The notes beneath the pieces are model-generated. The model did no database searches. It saw only the letters and a program-made list of their open reading frames with translations, and was not told the origin of the DNA. 10,657 nucleotides of DNA, from NCBI GenBank assembly GCA_018609825.1, contig JAHEOA010000118.1:1-10657 (forward strand). Direction: 5' to 3'. This stretch comes from Candidatus Bipolaricaulota bacterium (GTDB taxonomy: Bacteria; Bipolaricaulota; Bipolaricaulia; RBG-16-55-9). Of the stretch, positions 1 to 5,736 are shown piece by piece (position 1 is the first letter of the stretch; each line of letters opens with the position of its first letter). The position numbers were made by a program, and so were the translations under genes.

Positions 1-594
1 CTGGGCACCGCGTCCGCCCTGCTGGCTCGCGCCCCGCACGCGCGCATCGGGGAGACCGCGAGCCGATTGCTCGGCATGACGTTGTTGGCGCGGTGGCTGC
101 GAACGGACGCCGCAGCGACCGTCTACGTGCCCGACCTGCACCGGCTGGACGCGCCGGGGCTCCCCGCGTTGATCGAACGCGCCACCGAGACCGATCTCCG
201 ACTGGTGGTCTCCGTGCCGAGCCTGGCCACCCTGAGCGACGAGCTGCGCGGGGCCTTGCTCGCCCACATGGGCCATCTGGTCGCCTTTCGGTTGGGCGCC
301 GACGACGCCGAACTGCTCCGCAAGCAACTCGACCGCTTCAATCCCGACCGGGCGGCGCAAGAGGCCATGAGCCTGCAGCCAGGTGAACTCATCGTGCGCC
401 GGCGCCAACAGGCCGTCGCTCAGCAGTACGAAAAAGGGCTGGTTCCCGGTCTGCCGGCGGGCTGGCGGCTGTCGGTCATGGAGAAGGTGATCGAGCAATC
501 CCGCGAGCGCTACGCCGTGCCGCGTGAGAGGATCGAGCGCAAGCTCGCAGCGCACCTGCGAGGTGGCAAGCCCGCAGCGGGCGAGCGAACATGA
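1..594 (+). CDS. C-terminal part of a VirD4/HerA-like ATPase-family protein, degenerate Walker B (5' partial)
   Basis: The frame is open from base 1, so the start lies outside the window; about 197 residues are visible, ending at TGA 592-594. The visible part lines up with the C-terminal half of the intact ATPase at 1799-3151: a hydrophobic strand ending in P-D-L-H-R, then a strand and 'LSDELRGALLAHMGHLVAFRLGA' region, then D-D-A-E-L-L. In the intact protein the same positions read V-D-E-A-H, 'IRDDVRPVVLGNTRNQ' and R-E-D-A-E-V-L. The type IV coupling/HerA family is known to carry this arrangement near its C-terminus. Here the Walker B Asp-Glu is replaced by Pro-Asp and the Gln of the 'ASQ' sensor stretch is lost, so this copy may bind or hydrolyse ATP poorly. 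The C-terminus is basic. It is the only protein gene on the plus strand and converges with the minus-strand transfer operon. The family call rests on pattern recognition. Confidence 0.72.
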   Translation: MGTASALLARAPHARIGETASRLLGMTLLARWLRTDAAATVYVPDLHRLDAPGLPALIERATETDLRLVVSVPSLATLSDELRGALLAHMGHLVAFRLGADDAELLRKQLDRFNPDRAAQEAMSLQPGELIVRRRQQAVAQQYEKGLVPGLPAGWRLSVMEKVIEQSRERYAVPRERIERKLAAHLRGGKPAAGERT

Positions 595-622
595 GGAGGC
601 GGCGCGAGGGCGCCGCCTCCTC
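593..622 (+). terminator. 13-bp perfect hairpin overlapping the stop codon of the partial ATPase gene
   Basis: Bases 593-605 and 610-622 are perfectly complementary around a GAGG tetraloop, and the stem begins inside the TGA stop. There is no U-tract after it (GGGGGGAAC follows). It may therefore be a U-less terminator of the kind described in high-GC bacteria, or an mRNA 3'-end stabiliser. Confidence 0.55.
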
Positions 623-713
623 GGGGGGAACGGATAAGAGGGAAAGCCCGGCGTCGGGGGGCACCGGGCGTGAGGTCGCGGGTGAACGGTATCGAGCAGC
701 CGACTCGCTAGAT

Positions 714-770
714 GTAAGATGGCTTACGCGAATCGGTCATAATCCGGTCATTGTTGGGTCATCGTGACCA
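714..770. repeat. Palindrome plus three GGTCAT direct repeats with 11-bp period (candidate oriT or binding-site array)
   Basis: GTAAG (714-718) and CTTAC (723-727) form a small inverted repeat with a 4-nt loop. It is followed by GGTCAT at 735-740, 746-751 and 757-762, exactly 11 bp apart, and the last copy belongs to the palindrome GGTCA-TCG-TGACC (758-770 region). A spacing of one helical turn is what a protein binding to one DNA face would need. The array lies in the convergent gap next to the 3' end of the Replic_Relax gene, where no promoter for either flanking gene is required. An origin of transfer or of replication is a reasonable but unproven reading. Confidence 0.45.
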
Positions 771-797
771 AAGGCCCCGATCGGACGAGGGGTGGCG

Positions 798-834
798 AGC
801 GCCCCGGGCTTACGAGCCGGGGCGCTTTAGCTTT
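798..834 (+). terminator. Rho-independent-type terminator between convergent genes
   Basis: Bases 798-807 pair with 817-826 (10 bp, GC-rich), followed on the plus strand by TTTAGCTTT. It would end plus-strand transcription coming from the partial ATPase gene before it runs antisense into the Replic_Relax gene. The TAA stop of the minus-strand gene (812-810) lies in the loop. Confidence 0.6.
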
Positions 835-1796
835 CGATCGAGCAGGGAGTGGGGCGTCTCGCCCGAGGGCAGATACCACATGGGGTCGAGGATGGTCTGC
901 GGCTCCTCGGCATAGCTCGCCCGGTCGCCGAACCAGAAGATGTTGAGGCCGTGGCCTTTGGGATCGGCCTCGCGGGCGATGCCCCGCAGCGTCTCCACAC
1001 GCTCAGGTGTTATCGTCGGAAACAGCGCACGAAACGCTGTCTTGTCCGGCATGTTGTAGGGCGGTTGAGCGTGCCGCTTCTCGCGCCATAGCGCCGCCAG
1101 CGCTTCAAATTTGGCTTTCATACGCCGGCGCGACATTGTGCCGCGATCGACGTCCATAACGAAGTGCATTGGCCGCTCACCGTCAGTGAGGGCGAAATAG
1201 GCGTCTGGGTTGACGCTGTGGCGTCGGTTCCGGCCGCCCTCCTTGCTGTGCCAGGCCGTCCGCGTGGCCCCGCCCTCGTTCTGCCAGAACAGCAGCTGCC
1301 ACTGGGATTGCTCCTGGAGCGCTTGCTCCAGGGCCAGCCGGAACTCCGTGACGAGCAGCGTATGCTCTAAGTAGCGAAAGCTCGGCTCGCCCAGGGCGCC
1401 GCGGACGTGGTCGACGTCGTAGCCCCGCTCGCAGAGCACGGGCACGGCCGCCTCGCCGATGCGATAGACCATGGGCAGTGATCGGCCCTGGCGGGCGCGC
1501 AGCACGACATTCTCCTGGGGCCGGGTCAGGTAGCCCCAGTGGTAGAGATACCGGAGGCGGCGCTTGATGGTGCGCGCGCTGGCCACCGGCGCGGTATAGT
1601 TGCCGAGTTTCTCGCCCGCGGTTGGCTTGTCCGGGTGGCGGAGGCGATAGGCGGTCACGGCGTCGTCGCTGGTCAGCACGCGATAGGCGAAAACGATCTC
1701 GATCAGCTCGCGATCGCGGTCTTGCAATTGGATGGCCGGCAGTCCGGTCGGATCACGCTCCCAGTTGGGGCGTTGGGTTTTTCGGGTGTCGCTCAT
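810..1796 (-). CDS. Replication-relaxation (Replic_Relax) family protein
   Basis: A 328-aa protein, presumed to act on element DNA during replication or mobilisation; the family's exact biochemistry is poorly defined. Residues about 27-92 look like a winged-helix segment (R-D-R-E-L-I-E, then R-T-I-K-R-R-L-R-Y-L-Y with G-Y-L-T). The family-like H-T-L-L-V-T-E-F motif is at about 145-152, followed by P-D-A-Y-F at 197-201 and M-D-V-D-R-G-T at 214-220, with lysines at about 228. The PD...(D/E)xD...K order resembles a PD-(D/E)xK nuclease core, but that is my inference. The ATG at 1796 was chosen because it follows the TGA of the ATPase gene (1801-1799) by two bases; TTG at 1802 overlaps that stop and is an alternative. 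No clear ribosome site is seen, so translation is probably coupled. The TAA stop lies in the loop of the hairpin at 798-826. Confidence 0.82.
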   Translation of the reverse strand: MSDTRKTQRPNWERDPTGLPAIQLQDRDRELIEIVFAYRVLTSDDAVTAYRLRHPDKPTAGEKLGNYTAPVASARTIKRRLRYLYHWGYLTRPQENVVLRARQGRSLPMVYRIGEAAVPVLCERGYDVDHVRGALGEPSFRYLEHTLLVTEFRLALEQALQEQSQWQLLFWQNEGGATRTAWHSKEGGRNRRHSVNPDAYFALTDGERPMHFVMDVDRGTMSRRRMKAKFEALAALWREKRHAQPPYNMPDKTAFRALFPTITPERVETLRGIAREADPKGHGLNIFWFGDRASYAEEPQTILDPMWYLPSGETPHSLLDRKLKRPGS

Positions 1797-1798
1797 GA

Positions 1799-3151
1799 TC
1801 AAAATTCGACGGGATTACTCGCTTCGTGGGTTTCCGCTTCGAGACGCGCCCGCCGAAGCTGGATTTCTTCTTCGATGTCGTCGCGAGGTCGGCCGTGCCG
1901 GGCGAGGAGGTCGCGCTTGAAGGTCTCCATCTCGCGGTCGGGGACACGGTAGTCGGGAATCCTGCGCGTTTTGAGACGCCGGGTCTTCCCGCCGCGGACG
2001 TGGTGCCACGCGTAGCGCTGCTTCAGCGTCGTCAGCCGGTTAACGAAAGCCTCGTGCTGTTCGTTGATCGGCGAGAACACGATCTCGTCGCCGTCGATCA
2101 TCTTCACCGCGTGGCCATCGGCCTCCCAGAAGCTCGGCGCCAACACCTCTGCGTCCTCCCGGCTCACGCGCATGGCGATCTGATTGCGCGTGTTGCCCAG
2201 CACCACAGGGCGAACGTCGTCGCGGATCTGGGAAAGCGTCTGGGAGGCCAGTTCGAGGTAGAGCCCAAACTTGCGTCCTTCACTGCACAATTCGGCGGTG
2301 CTGCTATTGATGACATTGTGGGCTTCGTCAACGTAGGTGATAAAGGGCGTGCGCTCGTTTGTGGGAAGGTCGACGCGGCTCAGCGCGCTCTCCACGATTT
2401 TGGTCAACAAGAGCGAGCCGAGCAAGAATGTGGCCTCTTTGAGCACGGGTTTGTTGAGGTTGATGAGGATTATTGCACTCTCGTCCATTAATCGGCGAAC
2501 GTCAAGCGTGGAGCGGCTCTGCCCGAGCATGTGGCGAATTTCGGGAGCGAGAAATTGGTTTAATTTGTTGAGGCTCGACTCTGCCCACAGGGCCTGGTCT
2601 CGGCCCCACTGCTCAAATCTGTCCCGCCAGAAGGCGCGCACGTCGGGATTGGTGACGCGATTGACCAGATACTCGCGAAAATCCGCGTTGGTCAGCAACG
2701 GGATCGCCTCCAGGATCGTCAGGCCGAGGTCGCGATTGCCCTCGTCCATGAGCGTCAATAAAACGTTGAATAAAATCGACTCCATGCGAGCTCCCCAGCC
2801 GGCGTGGTCACCTTCCGCCCATATTTTCCGCAAACTCTTGACGATTTCGCGTGCGTGGTGATGTGGGTCGCGGCCCGGGGGCACCTCCAGCAAGTTGAGG
2901 CCGATGGAGTAGTTGGGGTGCGTGGGGTCGATTAGGACGAGGCGATCGCCGAGGCCCTCGTGGTAGGCCGCCCGCAGCAAGTGTTCGCCGAAGTCGCTGT
3001 GCGGGTCGAGCGTGGCGATCCCATATTCTTCCCAGGTATCGAGGATCCGCTGCGTCAGTAGGTAAGTCTTGCCAGAACCGCTCTCACCGATAACGAGGCT
3101 CGAGCCCAGCTCGTCGGTGCCGAACAGTCGCTTGGTTAGCGCGCTCAGCAT
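1799..3151 (-). CDS. HerA/VirD4-like DNA-translocase ATPase (type IV coupling-protein-like)
   Basis: A 450-aa P-loop ATPase of the FtsK/HerA/VirD4 group, expected to form a ring that pumps or couples DNA in conjugation or DNA processing. Walker A G-E-S-G-S-G-K-T is at residues 22-29, very near the N-terminus. Walker B is I-T-Y-V-D-E-A-H at 271-278, the A-S-Q sensor stretch at about 302-304, and the R-E-D-A-E-V-L motif at 331-337. No membrane segment is visible, so if it is a coupling protein the membrane anchor must come from a partner; small TM proteins are encoded just upstream. The C-terminus (about 385-450) is highly charged. The ATG at 3151 overlaps the TGA of the upstream gene (TGATG) and is preceded by GGAGGGG. 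The frame stays open far upstream but lacks family features there. The next gene, of the Replic_Relax family, is a frequent companion on mobilisable elements. Confidence 0.9.
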   Translation of the reverse strand: MLSALTKRLFGTDELGSSLVIGESGSGKTYLLTQRILDTWEEYGIATLDPHSDFGEHLLRAAYHEGLGDRLVLIDPTHPNYSIGLNLLEVPPGRDPHHHAREIVKSLRKIWAEGDHAGWGARMESILFNVLLTLMDEGNRDLGLTILEAIPLLTNADFREYLVNRVTNPDVRAFWRDRFEQWGRDQALWAESSLNKLNQFLAPEIRHMLGQSRSTLDVRRLMDESAIILINLNKPVLKEATFLLGSLLLTKIVESALSRVDLPTNERTPFITYVDEAHNVINSSTAELCSEGRKFGLYLELASQTLSQIRDDVRPVVLGNTRNQIAMRVSREDAEVLAPSFWEADGHAVKMIDGDEIVFSPINEQHEAFVNRLTTLKQRYAWHHVRGGKTRRLKTRRIPDYRVPDREMETFKRDLLARHGRPRDDIEEEIQLRRARLEAETHEASNPVEF

Positions 3152-3426
3152 CACGATCCCCTCCGACGCTGGACGAGCCACGGCGCCAGGCGGCGGTGGA
3201 CACCGGGATGGGTATGGCGCAAATAGATGGCGATACGCCGCTTGACGGCGTTGCACGCCGACATGGTGACGTTGACGAACCCGTTGACGATGGCGCGGGC
3301 GCCCGCCGCCCGTCCGGCCATGAACTGCGGTCGGCGACCGAGGGCGAGCGCCATGGCTTCCAGTCCGCGGATGACGAAGACGCCCAGAACGAGTAGCGCG
3401 AGCAGAAGAGCTCGTACTATAGTCAT
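3151..3426 (-). CDS. Small single-TM protein, basic C-terminus, coupled to the ATPase
   Basis: A 91-aa protein of unknown family. Residues about 3-19 form a strongly hydrophobic stretch (I-V-R-A-L-L-L-A-L-L-V-L-G-V-F-V-I), either a signal anchor or a TM helix. The remainder is arginine-rich with no recognisable motif. Its stop overlaps the ATPase start (TGATG), which argues for stoichiometric production. I infer that it could be the membrane partner of the anchorless ATPase. The ATG at 3426 is preceded by GGAG about 9-13 nt upstream. It is separated from the previous operon gene by a 111-bp gap holding a strong hairpin. Confidence 0.7.
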   Translation of the reverse strand: MTIVRALLLALLVLGVFVIRGLEAMALALGRRPQFMAGRAAGARAIVNGFVNVTMSACNAVKRRIAIYLRHTHPGVHRRLAPWLVQRRRGS

Positions 3427-3455
3427 GGTCAGTCACTCCATGCTTTGGGGTAAGA

Positions 3456-3485
3456 CCGGAGGCGGGGATAGCGCCCCGCCTCCGG
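3456..3485 (-). terminator. 12-bp perfect hairpin inside the transfer operon
   Basis: Bases 3456-3467 and 3474-3485 are perfectly complementary with a 6-nt loop. On the minus strand the tail is TCTTACCCC, a weak U-tract. It lies between the H/EH-motif gene and the one-TM gene, so it may be a partial terminator that lowers downstream expression, or an RNA-processing or stability element. Confidence 0.5.
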
Positions 3486-3537
3486 CAACGTGGGTTTGCC
3501 CCCGTGATGGGGCGGACTCGTTCGCAACCCCGGTGCG

Positions 3538-3924
3538 TCAGTCGCGATGCGCCCTGCGGCGCGGCCGCGAGGGCTGTGCGGGGCGGCTTGGCTGCGCCGG
3601 GGTTGCTTGTTGCCGACCGTTGCTCGGCCCACCGTTCAGGTCGAGCGCCTGTTGCATGTCGGCAACTGCGGCGGTTCGGACGACCCACACGCCCGCGGGC
3701 ACGTCGACGGCGTCGTGCTCGCCGTGCTCCAAGACGGCTGTGTCGCCGTCGTCGACCACGGCGATCGGCTGCCCATGGCGCTCGAACAAGCGACTGCCTT
3801 TCAAGGCGTGCACGTGGCCGTCCTCACCGGGCACCTGCAGTTCCGCCTCGGAACGGCGGGTGGCGTCCTGCGGGAGCCCGGGCAGGCGGATCAGCTGCAC
3901 GTCGCCTTGGCGCAACACGTCCAT
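3538..3924 (-). CDS. Conserved plasmid/phage-type protein with GHxH and HxEH motifs
   Basis: A 128-aa protein resembling a widespread uncharacterised family of plasmids, phages and transposon-rich islands. The N-terminus begins R-Q-G-D-V-Q-L-I-R (residues 5-13), followed by P-G-E-D-G-H-V-H-A-L (32-41), then L-E-H-G-E-H (65-70), and a G-V-W-V-V-R strand at 78-83. The conserved histidines could bind metal, but no function is established. The tail (about 106-128) is proline- and arginine-rich and contains the duplicated peptide P-A-Q-P-S-R, typical of a disordered nucleic-acid-contacting end. The ATG at 3924 is preceded by AAAGGGGG about 10 nt upstream. It starts 22 nt after the stop of the two-TM gene. 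Confidence 0.75.
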   Translation of the reverse strand: MDVLRQGDVQLIRLPGLPQDATRRSEAELQVPGEDGHVHALKGSRLFERHGQPIAVVDDGDTAVLEHGEHDAVDVPAGVWVVRTAAVADMQQALDLNGGPSNGRQQATPAQPSRPAQPSRPRRRAHRD

Positions 3925-3946
3925 TGTTGAACACCCCCTTTCAATC

Positions 3947-4567
3947 CTAGATCTCGAGCACCCGGCTCCGTTCCCAAGTGCCGGGTTCCAGTTGCCACAG
4001 CCAGTCCATGGCGCCGGGGACAGTGCGAACGCTCGTGTCGGTCGGCATGAAAAAGAAGTGATAGGGAAGGTTGATATCCTCACCCATGAGGACGTGGATG
4101 CGATGGTCGAACAGCGGTCGCACTAGGAGGCGGTTGCCGTCCCTGTCGGTGTGAAGGATCTCCCACCAGATACGGCGGCCTTTCAGGATTCGCGGCGGAC
4201 GCGAGCGCAGCTTCCAAGCCTGCACGATCAAGCACGCTTCGACTTCCTGCCAGCGTTCATCGTGCAGATGACCGCGGAGATAGGTTTGGGTACGGCGGAG
4301 ATGATGCCGGCGGATCAATGGCTCGGCGGCTGCCAGTGTGCCGCCGAGTAGACAGAAGGCGGGGAAGGGCACCGTGAGTGGAAGCGTCACTACGCCGACG
4401 AGGGGCCACTGGGCGGCGAGACCTGCAACAGCGATCATTCCGACTATGCCCAGTGGGATGAAAAACCACGCCTCGGCGGCCTTGTTCCGATCACGAGACG
4501 CGGCCTGCAGGGCGCGTCGCCACAGCCAACCGACAAGACGGCACATCAAGATGAGGAGACGCGTCAT
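3947..4567 (-). CDS. Predicted inner-membrane protein with two TM helices
   Basis: A 206-aa protein of unknown family. Hydrophobic stretches at about 33-52 and 54-80 make a helical hairpin; the first 18 residues are also amphipathic or hydrophobic. Residues from about 85 onward form a soluble domain rich in R, H and W, probably cytoplasmic by the positive-inside rule. Its place in an operon with a HerA/VirD4-like ATPase suggests a membrane component of a DNA-transfer apparatus, but I cannot match it to a named VirB or Tcp protein. The ATG at 4567 follows the upstream stop by 14 nt; the ribosome site is poor, so coupling is likely. Confidence 0.7.
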   Translation of the reverse strand: MTRLLILMCRLVGWLWRRALQAASRDRNKAAEAWFFIPLGIVGMIAVAGLAAQWPLVGVVTLPLTVPFPAFCLLGGTLAAAEPLIRRHHLRRTQTYLRGHLHDERWQEVEACLIVQAWKLRSRPPRILKGRRIWWEILHTDRDGNRLLVRPLFDHRIHVLMGEDINLPYHFFFMPTDTSVRTVPGAMDWLWQLEPGTWERSRVLEI

Positions 4568-4581
4568 GAGCGAGGCACCGC

Positions 4582-4776
4582 TCAGCTGAGGTGGCCGTCG
4601 TCCTCGTCCCGGCCGAGGATGCTGTTGGCGGCTTCCGTGGCGACGATCTCGTGGAAGCATCGCTCGCAGACGTAGTAGACGGCGCCATATGGCCGATCCA
4701 ACACGTACTTCGCCGGCGGAGACGGTTGGCGCTCCAGGATGTGGATGAGCGATTGGCAGGTTTGTAGGCTTATCAT
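4582..4776 (-). CDS. 64-aa CxxC protein, first gene of the transfer operon
   Basis: A short hypothetical protein. It has a single C-E-R-C motif at 37-40 plus C7 and a histidine at 42, suggesting at most a half zinc site, perhaps completed by dimerisation. The acidic C-terminus reads D-E-D-D at about 57-60. The ATG at 4776 was chosen because AAAGGAG lies 5-11 nt upstream; a longer reading frame exists but would run through the leader hairpin. Function unknown. Confidence 0.65.
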   Translation of the reverse strand: MISLQTCQSLIHILERQPSPPAKYVLDRPYGAVYYVCERCFHEIVATEAANSILGRDEDDGHLS

Positions 4777-4788
4777 GCCCACTCCTTT

Positions 4789-4803
4789 CCGTTGGCACAA
4801 CGG
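4789..4803 (-). promoter_or_regulatory. 6-bp palindrome just upstream of the operon's first ribosome site
   Basis: CCGTTG (4789-4794) and CAACGG (4798-4803) form a perfect inverted repeat around GCA, directly abutting the AAAGGAG ribosome site of the 64-aa gene. It could be an operator, or a small mRNA hairpin tuning initiation. Confidence 0.4.
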
Positions 4804-4810
4804 TGGGGAG

Positions 4811-4855
4811 CGGCGGAGCGGCCTTCAGCCCAAGGCCGCTCCGCCGTCTTTGTTC
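4811..4855 (+). terminator. 15-bp perfect hairpin with plus-strand T-tail in the operon leader
   Basis: Bases 4811-4825 pair perfectly with 4832-4846 around CAGCCC, followed by TCTTTGTT on the plus strand. As a terminator it faces the plus direction, where no gene is seen, and would stop antisense reads through the transfer operon. On the minus strand the same hairpin would sit in the 5' leader of that operon without a U-tract. Confidence 0.65.
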
Positions 4856-4887
4856 GCCGTCCGTAATGTCGCCTCGCCGGGCCCACA

Positions 4888-4904
4888 GCGAGACGCGGTC
4901 TCGC
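4888..4904. promoter_or_regulatory. Operator-like palindrome GCGAGAC-GCG-GTCTCGC
   Basis: A perfect 7-bp inverted repeat with a 3-bp spacer, about 110 bp upstream of the transfer operon's first codon. It is in a suitable place for a repressor site, but I cannot point to a convincing minus-strand promoter next to it. Confidence 0.35.
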
Positions 4905-5013
4905 CGCTCGTTTCTCCAACGACAGCTTGGCCACGACTGCCGTCGCTGTGCCCGGTGGAGAGAGGGGAAGGCCCACCGCCGACGGCGGGTATATCGCAAT
5001 AATTGAGGAGAAC

Positions 5014-5041
5014 TTGACTGAGTAAGTGTGACTGGTAGGAT
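5014..5041 (+). promoter_or_regulatory. Vegetative promoter TTGACT-N16-TAGGAT (plus strand)
   Basis: -35 box TTGACT at 5014-5019, 16-bp spacer, -10 box TAGGAT at 5036-5041; the predicted start is about 5047-5049. TTGAC plus TAGRRT matches the housekeeping promoter class of high-GC Gram-positives. The module TTGACTGAG-N11-GGTAGGATA recurs identically at 10265-10293. Confidence 0.65.
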
Positions 5042-5061
5042 ATAAGATATATGAGGAGAAT

Positions 5062-5178
5062 ATGGCGCTCGCCGTGAGAGCTGGATTTCGCAACCGGATT
5101 TCCCTGGAATTTGCCGCGCTTCCTTGGAGCTGCCGGAGGGTGCTCTCACTAGGGCCAAAGGCCTCGCTCGAGTCGTAG
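5062..5178 (+). CDS. Doubtful 38-aa ORF at the 5' end of the RNA locus
   Basis: ATG at 5062 with GAGGAG at 5053-5058, only 3 nt away, reads 38 codons to TAG 5176-5178. Spacing is tight, the peptide has no recognisable features, and its bases also take part in the predicted stems. It could be a leader peptide, but coincidence is more likely. Confidence 0.15.
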   Translation: MALAVRAGFRNRISLEFAALPWSCRRVLSLGPKASLES

Positions 5179-5306
5179 CTCCACCCCACTCGAAGCGAAA
5201 CCAGCAGTTAAAAGAAGCAACTACCCCACCGCGCTTAGGGAGCGCGGTCACCCTCCGCGCTTCGTCACTCCAGAAGCGCACTCCGATACAACTCCTTGTG
5301 CCATAA

Positions 5307-5423
5307 GTGTTCCATGCCACTTTGGAGCTTACCGGCTGGAGATTTGTCTTTCAACCCCTATACTACGAGCGGGTGGAGCTGCGACTCTGATGCTCTTTGT
5401 GTCAGACAGTGTGTTCCATGCCA
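5307..5423. repeat. 13-bp direct repeat GTGTTCCATGCCA
   Basis: Identical copies lie at 5307-5319 and 5411-5423. The second is in the loop region of the 16-bp stem at 5367-5448; the first lies just before it. Their identity suggests an internal duplication in the RNA locus or two copies of a recognition element. Confidence 0.5.
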
Positions 5424-5585
5424 GTCCACACTGCAGCTCCACCCGCTCTCATTTGATGGTCGTTTATCCATGGCCGGGTCGGAGGATAGAGCTCTGCCGG
5501 CGGGCAACTTGAGCGCCGGCCCGGCCGCCAACCCTTCCTGAGGGTTGGCCTCCAAGGCGGAAAACGCGCCGTTGTACCTTCCGAA

Positions 5586-5616
5586 AGGCCTCATCTCACT
5601 GAGGCCTCTTATATTT
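5586..5616 (+). terminator. Hairpin terminator, T-rich on the plus strand, possibly bidirectional
   Basis: AGGCCTCA (5586-5593) and TGAGGCCT (5600-5607) form a perfect 8-bp stem with a 6-nt loop, followed on plus by CTTATATTT. It would end the RNA candidate. On the minus strand, downstream of the gene ending at 5737, the tail is TTTCGG, so it may serve both directions. Confidence 0.6.
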
Positions 5617-5650
5617 CCCCAAATGAAGCTTGTAAAGCGAGCTATGGCCT

Positions 5651-5734
5651 TGTAGTGTCCATGAAATTGCAGACCGCCCGTGAAGGCCGCTCAGAGCCAT
5701 TCCATTGCCGTGTAGTGTCCAAATGTAGTGTCCA
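5651..5734. repeat. Three copies of TGTAGTGTCCA
   Basis: Copies are at 5651-5661, 5711-5721 and 5724-5734, all in the same orientation, next to the stop codon of the gene at 5737. On the minus strand the first two continue similarly (TGGACACTACA-N-GGC-N-AT). They could be remnants of insertion-sequence ends or binding sites for a protein. Confidence 0.5.
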
Positions 5735-5736
5735 TG

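Larger units (their letters stand above)
5047..5616 (+). ncRNA. Candidate structured RNA, about 560-570 nt
   Basis: No convincing protein gene lies here on either strand, but the plus strand has a promoter just upstream and an intrinsic terminator at the end. Between them is a dense series of perfect stems: 5125-5131/5177-5183 (7 bp), 5228-5235/5241-5248 (8), 5257-5263/5273-5279 (7), 5367-5382/5433-5448 (16) with 5407-5413/5427-5433 (7) nested, 5496-5502/5514-5520 (7) and 5527-5535/5541-5549 (9). The predicted 5' end (5047-5056) pairs with 5605-5614 at nine of ten positions, which would close the molecule. I do not recognise it as tmRNA, RNase P, 6S or SRP RNA. The size and ornate folding recall the large phage/plasmid RNAs such as ROOL and GOLLD, but I see no sequence match and claim no membership. 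An alternative is an untranslated spacer rich in repeats. Confidence 0.5.

Noticed and set aside
1826..2491. Long open frame on the plus strand opposite the HerA/VirD4-like ATPase
   Set aside because: It mirrors codons of the ATPase gene, which has Walker motifs and a ribosome site; the plus-strand product has no recognisable features.
3227..4126. 299-codon open frame on the plus strand
   Set aside because: It runs across three minus-strand genes with good starts and ribosome sites. Its product is a low-complexity R/S/T/P-rich translation typical of GC-rich antisense frames.
4773..5189. 138-codon minus-strand frame upstream of the 64-aa gene
   Set aside because: No ribosome site, low-complexity product, and it runs through the 15-bp hairpin and the plus-strand RNA locus.
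5651..5734. CRISPR array
   Set aside because: Three 11-bp repeats with unequal spacing (49 and 2 bases between copies) do not fit CRISPR repeat and spacer sizes, and no cas gene is present.
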